From NCBI RefSeq assembly GCF_006704125.1, contig NZ_VIGH01000011.1:1-64000 (forward strand): DNA of 64,000 nucleotides, written 5' to 3'. This DNA is from Rhodococcus spelaei. GTDB taxonomy: Bacteria > Actinomycetota > Actinomycetes > Mycobacteriales > Mycobacteriaceae. Shown one piece after another: positions 61,958 through 64,000 of this stretch (positions are counted from its first letter, which is position 1; the number at the start of each line of letters is the position of its first letter). A model generated the notes under the pieces. It had not been told where the DNA came from and ran no database searches. It worked only from the letters and a program-made list of their open reading frames with translations. The position numbers and the translations under genes are program-made.

Positions 61958-62635
61958 TCAGGAGGTGAGGGTGCGCTGCCAGTGCGCGGGCGCGGGACCG
62001 AAGGCGTCCCGGGCGTTGGCCACCACACCCTTGCCGATCGTTCGGTTGCCGACCCCACCGATGGCCGCGCCGATCCCGGCGGGCACGAGCTTGCCGAGAA
62101 CGAGCGCGCTGCGCCGGGCGGCGTACTTGGTGACGAACTTGCGCAGCAGGGTCTGGTTCATCCCCGTCATCGTCGACGCCGGGATCCGGTTGGTGATGAG
62201 TGAGCCCCAGTTCTTGGTGGTCGCGCCCACCGCCTTCTCGACGATCTCCATGCCCGAGGCGCCGAGCGCGACCGCGAGTACCAGGGCGCGGCGCTGCTCG
62301 TGCTGGTCGACCGGGATGCCGTGCACCGAGGCGATCGCCAAGGTCAACAGTGCGGAGGCCTCCAGGAAGAACACGGATTCGGCGCCGACCGCCGCGATCG
62401 AGCCGACCGTGCCGATGCCCGGAACGGCGGCTGCCGCCCCGACCGCGCCGCCGCTGCCCGTCACTGCGGTCAGGAACATGCGTTCCATCCGCTCGACGAT
62501 CTGCTGCGGGCTCTTGTCCGGGTGCGCCCGACGGACCCGCTCGACGTACTTGTGCACCGCCGGTCCCTGCAGTTTGGCGCCGTTGTCGAGCAACGACACG
62601 ATGACCTGCTCGACGCGTCCCAGCTTGTCTGCCAT
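61958..62635 (-). CDS. Gly/Ala-rich protein, possibly EcsC-like, function unknown
   Basis: 225 aa. A soluble start (MADKLGRVEQVIV), then hydrophobic Gly/Ala-rich segments with small-residue spacing (AVTGSGGAVGAAAAVPGIG, GIGAAIGGVG) that could insert in a membrane as glycine zippers, interrupted by basic helices. The layout resembles EcsC-family proteins, but I am not sure. AAGGAGAGGG gives a good ribosome binding site for the ATG at 62635; a longer open frame upstream is Arg-rich and unlikely. Confidence 0.6.
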   Translation of the reverse strand: MADKLGRVEQVIVSLLDNGAKLQGPAVHKYVERVRRAHPDKSPQQIVERMERMFLTAVTGSGGAVGAAAAVPGIGTVGSIAAVGAESVFFLEASALLTLAIASVHGIPVDQHEQRRALVLAVALGASGMEIVEKAVGATTKNWGSLITNRIPASTMTGMNQTLLRKFVTKYAARRSALVLGKLVPAGIGAAIGGVGNRTIGKGVVANARDAFGPAPAHWQRTLTS

Positions 62636-62778
62636 CGACCCTCTCCTTCGTCGCGACCGGCACCGACTGCGGCCGAACTCCCTACCAACGGCCGAGTGTC
62701 CGCGCTTTGTTCCGGCCGCCACGACCATGTTCGCCGGATGCGATGCGGATCACTGCCGCAAGGAGCATTGTCGAGGTC

Positions 62779-63171
62779 ATGACCACACCCGCGAAGACCG
62801 TCATCTGGCCAACCCTGATCTACTCCGACGCCCGAGCCGCGATCGCGTTCCTCGTCGAGGCCTTCGGGTTCGTCGAGGTCGCCGTCTACGGCGAGGGAGA
62901 CCGGGTCGACAACGCGCAGCTCGACTGGCCGGCAGGCGGTGGCGTCATGCTCGGCAGTCATCGCGCCGACTCGGTGCTCGCCGATCACCCCGTGGGCACC
63001 GGCTCGGTGTACATCGTCGTCGACGACCCCGACGAGCTGTACCGGCGGTCGGTCGCGGCGGGGGCCGTCGTCGTCAAGGGCCTCACCGACGAGGACTACG
63101 GCTCGCGGGGATTCACGGTTCGCGACCCGCAGGGCGTGTACTGGAGCTTCGGCACCTACGCCGGGGAGTGA
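62779..63171 (+). CDS. VOC-superfamily (glyoxalase-like) protein
   Basis: 130 aa in two beta-alpha-beta-beta-beta halves: WPTLIYSDARAAIAFLVEAFGF, and later DEDYGSRGFTVRDPQGVYWSFGTY, the usual motif of the vicinal-oxygen-chelate fold. Such proteins can be glyoxalases, dioxygenases or antibiotic-binding (bleomycin-resistance-like) proteins. Only one likely metal-binding acidic residue is obvious, so catalysis is uncertain. AAGGAG lies 13 nt before the ATG. The 3' end overlaps that of the convergent gene by 16 bp. Confidence 0.8.
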   Translation: MTTPAKTVIWPTLIYSDARAAIAFLVEAFGFVEVAVYGEGDRVDNAQLDWPAGGGVMLGSHRADSVLADHPVGTGSVYIVVDDPDELYRRSVAAGAVVVKGLTDEDYGSRGFTVRDPQGVYWSFGTYAGE

Positions 63172-64000
63172 ACGGGCACCCAGTCCCGGGCCGGCACCAC
63201 CTCGCCGGGCTTCGGTGGTAGCGGCGGGGTGCCGTCGCCGAACGGCCTGCCGCCCAATGATTCCCGGCCGTGCGGGGTCAGCCAGTTCGCGAGGTCCGGG
63301 CCGGCGGGCACGATCTGCGTCGGGTTGATGTCGGTGTGCACCACGTAGTAGTGGCGCTTGATCTGCGCGAAGTCGACGGTGTCGCCGAATCCGGGAGTCT
63401 GGAACAGGTCGCGGGCGTACGCCCACAGCACCGGCATCTCGCTGAGCTTGCTGCGGTTGCACTTGAAATGCCCGTGGTAGACCGGATCGAAACGGACGAG
63501 GGTGGTGAACAATCGCACGTCGGCCTCGGTGATGGTGTCGCCCACCAGGTATCGCTGCCCCGACAGCCGGTCGGTCAGCCAGTCCAGCCGCGCGAACAGG
63601 CGCTCGTACGCGGCATCGTAGGCCTCCTGCGAGCCTGCGAAACCGCAGCGGTACACCCCGTTGTTCACGTCGCGGAAGATCAGGTCGGCCACCTCGTCGA
63701 TCTCCGTGCGCAGGTGCTCCGGGTACAGCTGGGGGGCGCCCTCGCGGTGGTACTGCGACCATTGCGTCGACAGGTCGAGGGTGATCTGCGGGTAGTTGTT
63801 GGTCACCACCTGTCCGGTCGGGACGTCGACGATGGCGGGCACCGTGATGCCGCGCGGATACTCCGGGAAGCGGGCGAAGTACGCGTCCTGCAGACGCGGG
63901 ATCTTCAGCACCGGGTCGAGGCCGTCGGGGTCGAGGTCGAAGGTCCAGCTCCGCTTGTCATGGGTCGGGCCGCACATCCCCATGGACAGAACGTCTTCGA
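63156..64000 (-). CDS. glutathionyl-hydroquinone-reductase-like GST (Xi-class), cut by the window edge
   Basis: 281 codons lie in the window; the N-terminus is beyond 64000. Features of the ECM4/YqjG Xi-class: VPAIVDVPTGQVVTNNYPQI, the conserved YRCGFAGSQEAYDAAY, LADTITEADVRLFTTLVRFD-type helix (here VGDTITEADVRLFTT), and NPTQIVPAGPDL. In other bacteria these reduce glutathionyl-hydroquinones; mycolata lack glutathione and may use mycothiol instead. The catalytic Cys region lies off the window. An ATG at 63983 is internal. Confidence 0.83.
   Translation of the reverse strand, partial: EDVLSMGMCGPTHDKRSWTFDLDPDGLDPVLKIPRLQDAYFARFPEYPRGITVPAIVDVPTGQVVTNNYPQITLDLSTQWSQYHREGAPQLYPEHLRTEIDEVADLIFRDVNNGVYRCGFAGSQEAYDAAYERLFARLDWLTDRLSGQRYLVGDTITEADVRLFTTLVRFDPVYHGHFKCNRSKLSEMPVLWAYARDLFQTPGFGDTVDFAQIKRHYYVVHTDINPTQIVPAGPDLANWLTPHGRESLGGRPFGDGTPPLPPKPGEVVPARDWVPVHSPA

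Overview
The window is a high-GC chromosomal segment from a mycolic-acid-containing actinobacterium, most likely a Rhodococcus/Prescottella-type member of the Nocardiaceae. Evidence: two MspA-type outer-membrane porins, dense coding with GTG/ATG starts and 4-bp stop/start overlaps, many genes without a Shine-Dalgarno site but with a TANNNT hexamer 6-8 nt before the start codon, and a gene order that, as I recall it, follows Mycobacterium tuberculosis from dapD (Rv1201c) to kgd (Rv1248c) and Rv1272c-1273c. No rRNA, tRNA, prophage, CRISPR array or intact insertion sequence was seen.

Layout. 1-549: lower-GC stretch with a 13-bp inverted repeat and an orphan fragment. 550-7470: CPBP membrane protease, amino-acid permease, dapD and dapE (lysine/diaminopimelate synthesis), a secreted SMP-30-like protein, two tandem MspA porins. 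7696-12189: two LOG-family proteins, folP2, gpgS, a DivIVA-like protein, DNA-3-methyladenine glycosylase and a 55-aa DUF3117 protein. 12307-15634: rRNA methyltransferase-like protein, then divergent glgM/glgA and glgC, which make ADP-glucose and maltose-1-phosphate/glucan. 15635-19003: a 30-bp repeat array, then an ABC exporter pair under a TetR regulator (Rv1217c-1219c-like). 19102-23115: O-methyltransferase, then sigE-rseA-htrA-tatB, the envelope-stress block. 23195-30184: a small secreted protein, Mrp, two transglycosylase-like secreted proteins, DUF1003 and MgtE-N proteins, and a CitE-like lyase whose C-terminus is a 30-bp repeat array. 30257-37553: GSP17M-like protein, winged-helix protein, SUFU-domain protein, CorA, PHP phosphoesterase, a MarC remnant and malic enzyme.

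37677-41921 is an osmoprotectant (OpuB/OpuC, ProU-like) importer with a normal binding lipoprotein and a divergent, internally shortened second one. 41986-46026 is an operon of Baeyer-Villiger-type monooxygenase, short-chain dehydrogenase and esterase, divergent from a TetR regulator across a nested palindrome. 46119-52764 holds a membrane protein, a Cys-rich pentapeptide-repeat protein, an AAA ATPase and kgd. 52822-58502 holds a fused ABC exporter with two unequal ATP sites and an ABC-2 pair. 58583-64000 holds an F420-type oxidoreductase, an MFS transporter, a DUF305/DUF6153 pair, a glycine-rich protein, a VOC protein and a glutathionyl-hydroquinone-reductase-like protein cut by the window edge.

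Most unusual items: (1) an 18-bp core tandemly repeated every 30 bp at the 3' ends of two unrelated genes, always readable as SGEASG in the upstream gene's frame; (2) a one-lobe version of an osmolyte-binding lipoprotein; (3) a fused ABC exporter with one degenerate ATP site; (4) an AAA ATPase whose conserved N-terminus lies upstream of any ATG/GTG/TTG; (5) a widespread leaderless-promoter pattern; (6) a sigE control region with ECF-type and MprA-like motifs.
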